Positions 22,975-34,689 of a DNA stretch of 64,000 bases are shown in pieces. The notes beneath the pieces are model-generated. The model was not told the origin of the DNA. It saw nothing but the letters and a program-made list of their open reading frames with translations, and ran no database searches. Source of the DNA: Ptiloglossa arizonensis. Its lineage: Eukaryota; Arthropoda; Insecta; Hymenoptera; Colletidae. The translations under genes and the position numbers were made by a program. Where the stretch lies: positions 744,001 through 808,000 of the forward strand of contig NC_135056.1 of NCBI RefSeq assembly GCF_051014685.1, written 5' to 3'. Positions within the stretch are counted from its first letter, which is position 1. Each line of letters starts with the position of its first letter.

Positions 22975-25460
22975 AATGGAGAAACGAAGAAATAAACCGA
23001 GAAACGGAGAAAGAAGCGGAGAAACGAACAAAGAAACGGAGAAACGAACAAAGAAACGGAGAAACGAACAAAGAAACGGAGAAACGAACAAAGAAACGGA
23101 GAAACGAACAAAGAAACGGAGAAACGAACAAAGAAACGGAGAAACGAAGAAAGAAACGGAGAAACGAAGAAAGAAACGGAGAAATAAGTGGAGAAACGGA
23201 GAAAGAAACGGAGAAACGATGAAAGAAACAGAGAAACGAACAAAGAAACGGAGAAACGATGAAAGAAACCGAGAAACGAAGAACGAAACGAAGAAACGAA
23301 GAAAGAAACGAAGAATCGGAGAAATAAATGGAGAAACGAAGAAATAAACGGAGAAACGAAGAAAGAAACGGAGAAACGAAGAAAGAAACGGAGAAACGAA
23401 GAAAGAAACGGAGTAACGAAGAAAGAAACGAAGAAACTAAGAAAGAAGCGGAGAATCGGAGAAATAAATGGAGAAACAAAGAAATAAACCGAGAAACGGT
23501 GAAAGAATCGGAGAAACGTACAAAGAAACGGAGAAAAGAAGAAAGAAACGGAGGAACGAAGAAAGAAACGGAGAAACGAAAAAAGAAACGGAGAAACGAA
23601 AAAAGAAACGGAGAAACGAACAAAGAAACGGAGAAACGAAGAAAGAAACGGAGAAACGGAGAAATAAATGGAGAAACGAAGAAATAAACGGAGAAACGAA
23701 GAAAGAAACGGAGAAACGAAGAATGAAACGGAGAAACGAAGAAAGAAACGGAGAAACGAAGAAAGAAACGGAGAATCGAAGAAAGAAACGGAGAAACGAA
23801 GAAACGAAGAAAGAAACGGAGAAACGAAGAAAGAAACGGAGTATCGGAGAAATAAATGGAGAAACGAAAAAATAAACAGAGAAACAGAGAAAGAAACGGA
23901 GAAACGGAGAAACGAACAAAGAAACGGAGAAACGAAGAAAGAAACGGAGAAACGATGAAAGAAACGGAGAAACGAAGAAAGAAACGGAGATACGAAGAAA
24001 GAAACGGAGAAACGAACAAAGAAACGCAGAAACGAACAAAGAAACGGAGAAACGGAGAAATAAATGGAGAAACGAAGAAATAAACGGAGAAACGAAGAAA
24101 GAAACGGAGAAACGAAGAAAGAAACGGAGAAACGAAGAACGAAACGGAGTAACGAAGACAGAAACGAAGAAACGAAGAAAGAAACGGAGTAACGAAGACA
24201 GAAACGAAGAAACGAAGAATGAAACGGAGAATCGGAGAAATAAATGGAGAAACGAAGAAATAAACCGAGAAACGGAGAAAGAAGCGGAGAAACGAACAAA
24301 GAAACGGAGAAACGAACAAAGAAACGGAGAAACGAACAAAGAAACGGAGAAACGAACAAAGAAACGGAGAAACGAACAAAGAAACGGAGAAACGAACAAA
24401 GAAACGGAGAAACGAACAAAGAAACGGAGAAACGAACAAAGAAACGGAGAAACGAACAAAGAAACGGAGAAACGAAGAAAGAAACGGAGAAACGAAGAAA
24501 GAAACGGAGAAACGAAGAAAGGAACGGAGAAATAAGTGGAGAAACGGAGAATGAAACGGAGAAACGATGAAAGAAACGGAGAAACGAACAAAGAAACGGA
24601 GAAACGATGAAAGAAACCGAGAAACGAAGAACGAAACGAAGAAAGAAACGGAGAATCGGAGAAATAAATGGAGAAACGTAGAAATAAGCCGAGAAGCGGA
24701 GAAAGAAACGGAGAAATGAACAAAGAAACGGAGAAACGAAGAAAGAAACGGAGAAACGAAAAAAGAAACGGAGAAACGAACAAAGAAACGGAGAAACGAA
24801 CAAAGAAACGGAGAAACGGAGAAATAAATGGAGAAACGAAGAAATAAACGGAGAAACGAACAAAGAAACGCAGAAACGAACAAAGAAACGGAGAAACGGA
24901 GAAATAAATGGAGAAACGAAGAAATAAACGGAGAAACGGAGAAACGAAGAAAGAAACGGAGAAACGAAGAACGAAACGGAGTAACGAAGACAGAAACGAA
25001 GAAACGAAGAAAGAAACGGAGTAACGAAGACAGAAACGAAGAAACGAAGAATGAAACGGAGAATCGGAGAAATAAATGGAGAAACGAAGAAATAAACCGA
25101 GAAACGGAGAAAGAAGCGGAGAAACGAACAAAGAAACGGAGAAACGAACAAAGAAACGGAGAAACGAACAAAGAAACGGAGAAACGAACAAAGAAACGGA
25201 GAAACGAACAAAGAAACGGAGAAACGAACAAAGAAACGGAGAAACGAACAAAGAAACGGAGAAACGAAGAAAGAAACGGAGAAATAAGTGGAGAAACGGA
25301 GAATGAAACGGAGAAACGATGAAAGAAACGGAGAAACGAACAAAGAAACGGAGAAACGATGAAAGAAACCGAGAAACGAAGAACGAAACGAAGAAAGAAA
25401 CGGAGAATCGGAGAAACAAATGGAGAAACGTAGAAATAAGCCGAGAAGCGGAGAAAGAAA
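22975..25460 (+). repeat. Recurrent cassettes with variable numbers of CGAACAAAG units
   Basis: Three similar cassettes start near 22975, 24240 and 25075. Each opens with ATAAACCGAGAAACGG and AAGCGGAG, holds an uninterrupted run of CGAACAAAG-type 20-mers, and closes with ATAAGTGGAGAAACGG then CGATGAAAG. The runs hold 6, 9 and 7 units. A related cassette near 19.33-19.7 kb holds 8, and a partial one near 21.1 kb holds 4. The changing count between otherwise similar flanks is the mark of slippage or unequal exchange at the 20-bp scale. Confidence 0.85.
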
Positions 25461-26228
25461 CGGAGAAACGAACAAAGAAACGGAGAAACGAAGAAAGAAA
25501 CGGAGAAACGAAAAAAAGAAACGGAGAAACGAACAAAGAAACGGAGAAACGAACAAAGAAACGGAGAAACGGAGAAATAAATGGAGAAACGAAGAAATAA
25601 ACGGAGAAACGAAGAAAGAAACGAAGAAACAAAGAAAGAAACGGAGTATCGGGGAAATAAATGGAGAAACGAAGAAATAAACCGAGAAACGGAGAAAGAA
25701 ACGGAGAAACGAACAAAGAAACTGAGAAACGGAGAATCGGAGAAATAAATGGAGAAATGAAGAAATAAACGGAGAAACGAACAAAGAATCGAAGAAACGA
25801 AGAAAGAAACGGAGAAACGAAGAAAGAAACGGAGAAACGAAGAAAGAAACGGAGAAACGAAGAAAGAAACGGAGAAACGAAGAAAGAAACGGAGAAACGA
25901 AGAAACGAAGAAAGAAACGGAGAAACGAAGAAAGAAACGGAGAAACGAAGAAAGAATCGGAGTATCGGAGAAATAAATGGAGAAACGAAAAAATAAACAG
26001 AGAAACAGAGAAAGAAACGGAGAAACGGAGAAACGAACAAAGAAACGGAGAAACGAAGAAAGAGACGGAGAAACGATGAAAGAAACGGAGAAACGAAGAA
26101 AGAAACGAAGAAACGAAGAATGAAACGAAGAAACGAAGAAAGAAACGGAGTATCGGGGAAATAAATGGAGAAACGAAGAAATAAACCGAGAAACGGAGAA
26201 AGAAACGGAGAAACGGAGAAACGAACAA

Positions 26229-26256
26229 AGAAACGGAGAAACGTTTCTCCGTTTCT
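26229..26256. repeat. 28-bp perfect palindrome at the strand-switch pivot
   Basis: The left half, ending AAACGGAGAAAC at 26242, is followed with no spacer by its exact complement GTTTCTCCGTTT from 26243. Perfect symmetry holds for 14 bases each side, then breaks (CGG against TTG). From here the array runs pyrimidine-rich on +. The two arms are not mirror copies over kilobases: they differ in length (7.3 and 12.2 kb to the nearest core) and in variant order. Confidence 0.97.
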
Positions 26257-29200
26257 CGGTTTCTCGGTTTCTCCGTTTCTTCGTTTCTCCGTTTCTCGGT
26301 TTCTCCGTTTCTCTGTTTCTCTCTTCGTTACTCCGTTTCTCTCTTCGTTTCTCCGCTTCCTTCTTCGTTTCTCCGTTTCTTTCTTCGTTTCTCCGTTTCT
26401 TGTTCGTTTCTCCGTTTCTTTGTTCGTTTCTCCGTTTCTTTCATCGTTACTCCGTTTCTCCGTTTCTTTGTTCGTTTCTCCGTTTCTTTGTTCGTTTCTC
26501 CGTTTATTTCTTAGTTTCTCCATTTATTTCTCGGATTCTCCGTTTCTTTCTTCGTTTCTTCGTTTCTTTCTTCGTTACTCCGTTTCTTTCTTCGTTTCTC
26601 CGTTTCTTTGTTCGTTTCTCCGTTTCTTTCTTCGTTTCTGCGTTTCTTTCTTTGTTTTTCCGTTTATTTCTTCGTTTCTCCATTTATTTCTCCGTTTCTT
26701 TCTTCGTTTCTCCGTTTCTTTCTTCGCTTCTGCGTTTCTTTCTTTGTTTCTCTGTTTATTTCTTCGTTTCTCCATTTATTTCTCCGTTTCTCCGTTTCTT
26801 TCTTCGTTTCACCGTTTCTTTGTTCGTTTCTCCGTTTATTTCTTCGTTTCTCCATTTATTTCTCCGTTTCGTTCTTCGTTTCTCCGTTTCTTTCATCGTT
26901 TCTTCGCTTCTCCGTTTCATTCTTCCTTTCTCCGTTTATATCTTCGTTTCTCCATTTATTTCTCCATTTCTTTCTTCGTTTCTCCGTTTCATTCTTCGTT
27001 TCTCCGTTTCTTTCTTCGTGTCTCCGTTTCTTTGTTCGTTTCGCCGTTCCTTTCTTAGTTTCTCCGTTTCTTTCTTCATTTCTCCGTTTATTTCTACGTT
27101 TCTCCGTTTCATTCTTCGTTTCTCCGTTTATTTCTTCGTTTCTCCATTTATTTCTCCGTTTCTCCGTTTCTTTCTTCGTTTCTCCGTTTCTTTGTTCGTT
27201 TCCCCGTTTCTCTCTTCGTACCTCCGTTTCTTTCTTCGTTTCTCCGTTTCTTTCTTCGTTTCTGCGTTTATTTCTTCGTTTCTCCGTTTCTTTCTTCGTT
27301 TCTCCGTTTATTTCTTCGTTTCTCCGTTTCTTTCTTCGTTTCTTTCTTTGTTTCTCCGTTTATTCCTTCGTTTCTCCATTTATTTCTCGGATTCTCCGTT
27401 TCTTTCTTCGTTTCTTCGTTTCTTTCTTCGTTACACCGTTTCTTTCTTCGTTTCTCCGTTTCTTTGTTCGTTTCTCCGTTTCTTTCTTCGTTTCTCCGTT
27501 TCTTTCTTCGTTTTTCCGTTTCTTTCTTCGTTTCTCCTTTTATTTCTTCGTTTCTCAATTTATTTCTGCGTTTCTCCGTTTCTTTGTTCGTTTTCCCGTT
27601 TCTTTCTGCGTAACTCCGTTTCTTTCTTCGTTTCTCCGTTTCTTTCTTCGTTTCTGCGTTTATTTCTTCGTTCTTCGTTTCTTTCTTCGTTTCTCCGTTT
27701 ATTTCTTCGTTTCTCCGTTTCTTTCTTCGCTTCTGCGTTTCTTTCTTTGTTTCTCCGTTTATTTCTTAGATTCTCCATTTATTTCTCCGTTTCTCCGGTT
27801 CTTTCTTCGTTTCCTCGTTTCTTTCTTCGTTACTCCGTTTCTATCTTCATTTCTCCGTTTCTTTCTTCGTTTTTCCGTTTCTTTCTTCGTTTCTCCGTTT
27901 CTTTCTTCGTTTTTCTGATTCTTTCTTCGTTTCTCCTTTTATTTCTTCGTTTCTCCATTTATTTCTACGTTTCTCCGTTTCTTTCTTCGTTTCTCCGTTT
28001 CTTTCTTCGTTTCTCCGTTTCTTTCATCGTTTCTTCGCTTCTCCGTTTCTTTCTTCCTTTCTCCGTTTATATCTTCGTTTCTCCATTTATTTCTCCGTTT
28101 CTTTCTTCGTTTCTCCGTTTCTTTCTTCGCTTCTGCGTTTCTTTCTTTGTTTCTCCGTTTATTTCTTCGTTTCTCCATTTATTTCTCCGTTTCTCCGTTT
28201 CTTTCTTCGTTTCTCCGTTTCTTTGTTTGTTTCCCCGTTTCTTTGTTCGTTTCTCCGTTTATTTCTTCGTTTCTCCATTTATTTCTCCGTTTCTTTCTTC
28301 GTTTTTCCGTTTCTTTCTTCGTTTCTCCTTTTATTTCTTCGTTTCTCCATTTATTTCTACGTTTCTCCGTTTCTTTCTTCGTTTCTCCGTTTCTTTCTTC
28401 GTTTCTCCGTTTCTTTCTTCGTTTTTCCGTTTCATTCTTCGTTTCTCCATTTATTTCTCCGTTTCTTTCTTCGTTTCTCCGTTTCTTTCTTCGCTTCTGC
28501 GTTTCTTTCTTTGTTTCTCCGTTTATTTCTTCGTTTCTCCATTTATTTCTCCGTTTCTCCGTTTCTTTCTTCGTTTCTCCGTTTCTTTCTTCGTTTCTCC
28601 GTTTCTTTGTTCGTTTCCCCGTTTCTTTCTTCGTTTCTCCGTTTATTTCTTCGTTTCTCCATTTATTTCTCCGTTTCTTTCTTCGCTTCTCCGTTTCTTT
28701 CTTCGCTTCTGCGTTTCTTTCTTTGTTTCTCCGTTTCTTTCTTCGTTTCTCCGTTTCTTTGTTCGTTTCCCCGTTTCTTTCTTCGTACATCCGTTTCTTT
28801 CTTCGTTTCTCCGTTTCTTTCTTCGTTGCTGCGTTTATTTCTTCGTTTCTCCGTTTCTTTCTTCGTTTCTCCGTTTATTTCTTCGTTTCTCCGTTTCTTT
28901 ATTCGTTTCTGCGTTTCTTTCTTTGTTTCTCCGTTTATTTCTTCGTTTCTCCATTTATTTCTCCGTTTCTCCGTTTCTTTCTTCGTTTCTCCGTTTCTTT
29001 GTTCGTTTCTCCGTTTATTTCTTCGTTTCTCCATTTATTTCTCCGTTTCTTTCTTCGTTACTCAGTTTCTTTCTTCGTTTCTCCGTTTCTTTCTTCGCTT
29101 CTGCGTTTCTTTCTTTGTTTCTCCGTTTATTTCTTCGTTTCTCCATTTATTTCTCCGTTTCGCCGTTTCTTTCTTCGTTTCTCCGTTTCTTTCTTCGTTA

Positions 29201-29699
29201 CTCCGTTTCTTTCTTCGTTTTTCCGTTTCATTCTTCGTTTCTCCGTTTCTTTCTTCGTTTTTCCGTTTCCTTCTTCGTTTCTCCTTTTATTTCTTCGTTT
29301 CTCCATTTATTTCTACGTTTCTCCGTTTCTTTCTTCGTTTCTCCGTTTCTTGCTTCGTTTCTTCGTTTCTTTCATCGTTTCTTCGCTTCTCCGTTTCTTT
29401 CTTCCTTTCTCCGTTTATATCTTCGTTTCTCCATTTATTTCTCCGTTTCTTTCTTCGTTTCTCCGTTTCATTCTTCGTTTCTCCGTTTCTTTCTTCGTGT
29501 CTCCGTTTCATTGTTCGTTTCGCCGTTCCTTTCTTTGTGTCTCCGTTTCTTTCTTCATTTCTCCGTTTATTTCTTCGTTTCTCCGTTTCATTCTTCGTTT
29601 CTGCGCTTCTTTGTTCGTTTCTCGGTTTCTTTGTTCGTTTCTCCGTTTCTTTGTTCGTCTCTCCGTTTCTTTGTTCGTTTCTCCGTTTCTTTCTCCGTT

Positions 29700-31430
29700 T
29701 CTCTGTTTAGATCTTCGTTTCTCCATTTATTTCTCCGATTCTCCGTTTCTTCGTTTCTTTCTTCGTTACTCCGTTTCTTTCTTCGTTTCTCCGTTTCTTT
29801 CTTCGTTTCTCCGTTTCTTTCTTCGTTTCTCCGTTTATTTCTTCGTTTCTCCATTTATTTCTCCGTTTCTCCGTTTCTTTCTTCTCTTCTCCGTTTCTTT
29901 GTTCGTTTCCCCGTTTCTTTCTTCGTATCTCCGTTTCTTTCTTCGTTTCTCCGTTTCTTTGTTCGTTTCTGCGTTTCTTTCTTCGTTTCTCCGTTTCTTT
30001 CTTCGTTTCTCCGTTTATTTCTTCACTTCTCCATTTATTTCTCCGATTCTCCGTTTCTCTCTTCGTTTCTCCGTTTGTTTGTTGGTTTCTCCATTTATTT
30101 CTCCGTTTCTCCGTTTCTTTGTCCGTTTCTCCGTTTCGCCGTTTCTTTGTTCGTTTCTTCGTTCGTTTCTCCGTTTCTTTGTTCGTTTCTCCGTTTCTTT
30201 CTTAGTTTGCCCGTGTCTTTGTTCGTTTCTCTGTTTGTTTCTTCGATTCTCCATTTATTTCTCCGTTTCTCCGTTTCTTTGCTCGTTTCTCGGTTTCTTT
30301 GTACGTTTCTCTGCTCCTTTTTTCGTTTCTCCGTTTATTTCTTCCTTTTTCCAGTTATTTCTCCGTTTCTCCGTTTCTTTCTTCGTTTGTCCGTTTCTTT
30401 CTTCGTTTCTCCGTTTCTTTCTCCGTTTCTCCGTTTATTTCTTCGTTTTTCCATTTATTTCTCCGTTTCTCCGTTTCTTTGCTCGTTTCTCCGTTTCTTT
30501 GTACGTTTCTCTGCTCCTTTTTTCGTTTCTCCGTTTATTTCTTCCTTTTTCCAGTTATTTCTCCGTTTCTCCGTTTCTTTCTTCGTTCCTCCGTTTCTTT
30601 CTTCGTTTCATCGTTTCTTTGTTCGTTTCTCCGTTTCTTTGTTCGTTTCCCCGTTTGCTTCTTCGTTTCTCCATTTATTTCTCCGTTTCTCCGTTTCTTT
30701 CTTCTTCTCTCCGTTTCTTTCTTCGTTTCTCCGTTTATTTCTTCGTTTCTCCATTTATTTCTTCGTTTCCCCGTTTGCTTCTTCGTTTCTCCATTTATTT
30801 CTCCGTTTCTCCGTTTCTTTCTTCTTCTCTCCGTTTCTTTCTTCGTTTCTCCGTTTATTTCTTCGTTTCTCCATTTATTTCTTCGTTTCTCCGTTTCTTT
30901 CTTCGATTCTCCTTTTCTTTCTTCGTTTCTCCGTTTCTTTCTTCGTTTCTCCGCTTCTTCCTTCGTTTCTTCGTTTCTCCGTTTCTCCGTTTCTCCGTTT
31001 CTCCGTCTCCCGGTTTTTCCGTTTCTCCGTTTCTTCGTTCGTTTCACCATTTATTTCTCCGTGTCTTCATGTCTTTGTTCGTTTCTCCGTTTCCTTGTTC
31101 GTTTCTCCGTTTCTTTATTCGTTTCTTCGTTTCTTTCTTCGTTTCACCGTTTCTTTCTTCGTTTCTCCGTTTCTTTCTTCGTTTCTCCGTTTCTTTCTTC
31201 TTTTCTCCGTTTCTTTGTTCGTTTCTCCGTTTCTTTCTTCGTTTCTCCGTTTCTTTCTTCGTTTCTCCGTTTGTTTCATCGTTTCTCCGTTTCTTTGTTC
31301 GTTTCTCCGCTTCTTGGTTCGTTTCTCCGTTTCTTTGTTCGTTTCTCCGCATCTTTGTTCGTTTGTTCGTTTCTTTCATCGTTTCTCCGTTTCTTTGTTC
31401 GTTTCTCCGTTTCTTTCTTCGTTTCTGCGT
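29700..31430 (-). repeat. 2703-bp-offset duplication, copy 1
   Basis: About 1.73 kb of variant pattern, including the rare CTTTGTACGTTTCTCTGCTCC, TTCCAGTTATTTC and CTCCCGGTTTTTCC stretches, recurs with almost no change 2703 bp downstream. The copy begins in CGTTTCTC[T/G]GTTTA near 29700 and ends before a GCGTTTA/CCGTTTA difference near 31430. It includes an internal two-fold repeat of a GTTTGCTTCTTCG-containing unit of about 120 bp. Confidence 0.9.
31003..31072 (-). repeat. Recurrent 70-bp boundary module (1 of 7 in the left arm of core B)
   Basis: The module contains CGGTTTTTCCGTTTCTCC, then TTCGTTCGTTTCACC, then ATTTATTTCTCCGTGTCTTCA. It always follows a run of the 8-bp unit. Copies lie at about 31003, 33706, 35069, 36001, 36672, 37233 and 38210, with spacings of about 2703, 1363, 932, 671, 561 and 977. 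I found it only in the 12 kb left of core B. Confidence 0.88.
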
Positions 31431-32402
31431 TTATTTCTTCGTTTCTCCGTTTCTTTCTTCATTTCTCCGTTTATTTCTTCGTTTCTCCGTTTCATTCTTC
31501 GTTTCTGCGCTTCTTTGTTCGTTTCTCCGTTTCTTTGTTCGCTTCTCCGTTTCTTTCTTCGTTTCTCCGTTTCTTTGTTCGTTTCTCCGTTTATTTCTTA
31601 GTTTCTCCATTTATTTCTCCGTTTCTCCGGTTCTTTCTTCGTTTCCTCGTTTCTTCCTTCGTTACTCCGTTTCTTTCTTCGTTTCTCCGTTTCTTTCTTC
31701 GTTTCTCCGTTTCTTTGTTCGTTTCTCCGTTTATTTCTTCGTTTCTCCATTTATTTCTCCGTTTCTTTCTTCGGTACTCCGTTTCTTTCTTCGTTTCTCC
31801 GTTTCTTTCTTCGTTTCTCCTTTTATTTCTTCGTTTCTCCATTTATTTCTCCGTTTCTCCGTTTCTTTCTTTGTTTCTCCGTTTCTTTCTTCGTTTCTCC
31901 GTTTCTTTCATCGTTTCTTCGCTTCTCCGTTTCTTTCTTCCTTTCTCCGTTTATATCTTCGTTTCTCCATTTATTTCCCCGTTTCTTTCTTCGTTTCTCC
32001 GTTTCATTCTTCGTTTCTCCGTTTCTTTCTTCGTGTCTCCGTTTCTATGTTCGTTTCACCGTTCCTTTCTTTGTTTCTCCGTTTCTTTCTTCATTTCTCC
32101 GATTCTTTCTCCGTTTCTCGGTTTAGATCTTCGTTTCTCCATTTATTTCTCCGATTCTCCGTTTCTTTCTTCGTTTCTTCGTTTCTTTCTTCGTTACTCC
32201 GTTTCTTTCTTCGTTCCCCGTTTCTTTCTTCGTACCTCCGTTTCTTTCTTCGTTTCTCCGTTTCTTTCTTCGTTTCTGCGTTTATTTCTTCGTTTCTCCG
32301 TTTCACTCTTCGTTTCTGCGTTTCTTTGTTCGTTTCTCCGTTTCTCCGTTTCTTTGTTCGCTTCTCCGTTTCTTTGTTCGTTTCTCCGTTTCTTTCTCCG
32401 TT

Positions 32403-34133
32403 TCTCGGTTTATTTCTTCGTTTCTCCATTTATTTCTCCGATTCTCCGTTTCTTCGTTTCTTTCTTCGTTACTCCGTTTCTTTCTTCGTTTCTCCGTTTC
32501 TTTCTTCGTTTCTCCGTTTCTTTCTTCGTTTCTCCGTTTATTTCTTCGTTTCTCCATTTATTTCTCCGTTTCTCCGTTTCTTTCTTCTCTTCTCCGTTTC
32601 TTTGTTCGTTTCCCCGTTTCTTTCTTCGTATCTCCGTTTCTTTCTTCGTTTCTCCGTTTCTTTGTTCGTTTCTGCGTTTCTTTCTTCGTTTCTCCGTTTC
32701 TTTCTTCGTTTCTCCGTTTATTTCTTCACTTCTCCATTTATTTCTCCGATTCTCCGTTTCTCTCTTCGTTTCTCCGTTTGTTTGTTGGTTTCTCCATTTA
32801 TTTCTCCGTTTCTCCGTTTCTTTGTCCGTTTCTCCGTTTCGCCGTTTCTTTGTTCGTTTCTTCGTTCGTTTCTCCGTTTCTTTGTTCGTTTCTCCGTTTC
32901 TTTCTTAGTTTGCCCGTGTCTTTGTTCGTTTCTCTGTTTGTTTCTTCGATTCTCCATTTATTTCTCCGTTTCTCCGTTTCTTTGCTCGTTTCTCGGTTTC
33001 TTTGTACGTTTCTCTGCTCCTTTTTTCGTTTCTCCGTTTATTTCTTCCTTTTTCCAGTTATTTCTCCGTTTCTCCGTTTCTTTCTTCGTTTGTCCGTTTC
33101 TTTCTTCGTTTCTCCGTTTCTTTCTCCGTTTCTCCGTTTATTTCTTCGTTTTTCCATTTATTTCTCCGTTTCTCCGTTTCTTTGCTCGTTTCTCCGTTTC
33201 TTTGTACGTTTCTCTGCTCCTTTTTTCGTTTCTCCGTTTATTTCTTCCTTTTTCCAGTTATTTCTCCGTTTCTCCGTTTCTTTCTTCGTTCCTCCGTTTC
33301 TTTCTTCGTTTCATCGTTTCTTTGTTCGTTTCTCCGTTTCTTTGTTCGTTTCCCCGTTTGCTTCTTCGTTTCTCCATTTATTTCTCCGTTTCTCCGTTTC
33401 TTTCTTCTTCTCTCCGTTTCTTTCTTCGTTTCTCCGTTTATTTCTTCGTTTCTCCATTTATTTCTTCGTTTCCCCGTTTGCTTCTTCGTTTCTCCATTTA
33501 TTTCTCCGTTTCTCCGTTTCTTTCTTCTTCTCTCCGTTTCTTTCTTCGTTTCTCCGTTTATTTCTTCGTTTCTCCATTTATTTCTTCGTTTCTCCGTTTC
33601 TTTCTTCGATTCTCCTTTTCTTTCTTCGTTTCTCCGTTTCTTTCTTCGTTTCTCCGCTTCTTCCTTCGTTTCTTCGTTTCTCCGTTTCTCCGTTTCTCCG
33701 TTTCTCCGTCTCCCGGTTTTTCCGTTTCTCCGTTTCTTCGTTCGTTTCACCATTTATTTCTCCGTGTCTTCATGTCTTTGTTCGTTTCTCCGTTTCCTTG
33801 TTCGTTTCTCCGTTTCTTTATTCGTTTCTTCGTTTCTTTCTTCGTTTCACCGTTTCTTTCTTCGTTTCTCCGTTTCTTTCTTCGTTTCTCCGTTTCTTTC
33901 TTCTTTTCTCCGTTTCTTTGTTCGTTTCTCCGTTTCTTTCTTCGTTTCTCCGTTTCTTTCTTCGTTTCTCCGTTTGTTTCATCGTTTCTCCGTTTCTTTG
34001 TTCGTTTCTCCGCTTCTTGGTTCGTTTCTCCGTTTCTTTGTTCGTTTCTCCGCATCTTTGTTCGTTTGTTCGTTTCTTTCATCGTTTCTCCGTTTCTTTG
34101 TTCGTTTCTCCGTTTCTTTCTTCGTTTCTCCGT
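32403..34133 (-). repeat. 2703-bp-offset duplication, copy 2
   Basis: This is the second copy of the 29.70-31.43 kb block, at a constant offset of 2703 bp. Near-identity over 1.7 kb inside a divergent array points to a recent duplication. The DNA between the copies (31.43-32.40 kb) is ordinary 20-bp-unit array. Confidence 0.9.
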
Positions 34134-34689
34134 TTATTTCTTCGTTTCTCCATTTCTGTGTTCGTTTCCCCGTTTCTTTCTTCGTATCTCCGTTTCTTTC
34201 TTCGTTTCTCCGTTTCTTTCTTCGTTTCTGCGTTTCTTTTTTCGTTTCTCCGTTTCTTTCTTCGTTTCTCCGTTTATTTCTTCGTTTCTCCATTTATTTC
34301 TCCGTTTCTCCGTTTCTTTGTTCGTTTCTCCGTTTCTTTGTTCGTTTCTCCGTTTCTTTGTTCGTTTCTCCGTTTCTTTGTTCGTTTCTCCGTATCTTCG
34401 TTTCTTTTTTCGTTTCTCCGTTTCTTTTTTCGTTTCTGCGTTTCTTTCATTGATTCTCCGTTTCTTTCTTCGTTTCTTCGTTTCTTTCTTCGTTTCTCCG
34501 TTTCTTACATCGTTTCTCCGTTTTTTTGGTCGTTTCTCCGTTTCTTTGTTCGTGTCTCCGTTTCTTTGTTCGTTTCTCCGTTTCTTTGTTCGTTTCTCCG
34601 TTTCTTTGTTCGTTTCTCCGTTTCTTTGTTCGTTTCTCCGTATCTTCGTTTCTTTTTTCGTTTCTCCGTTTCTTTCATCGATTCTCCGT

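Larger units (their letters stand above)
18951..26242 (+). repeat. Short-satellite array, purine-rich on +, right arm of core A
   Basis: This is 7.3 kb of the 20-bp unit GAAACGGAGAAACGAAGAAA and its variants: CGAACAAAG units, AAATAAATGG and AAATAAACC units, AATCGG units, and occasional single-base changes. The 20-bp phase is held over kilobases. It ends exactly at the palindrome centre, 26242/26243. Higher-order structure is listed separately. The open frames of up to about 2000 codons on the minus strand arise because the pyrimidine-rich strand almost never forms TAA, TAG or TGA; they are not genes. Confidence 0.97.

Noticed and set aside
18951..26242. Telomeric repeat
   Set aside because: The unit is not TTAGG-like or any telomerase-type repeat I recognise, and it occurs in both orientations inside the window.
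26229..26256. Heat-shock element or other known factor site at the palindrome
   Set aside because: GAA and TTC are separated by four bases rather than the two needed for the head-to-head heat-shock arrangement.
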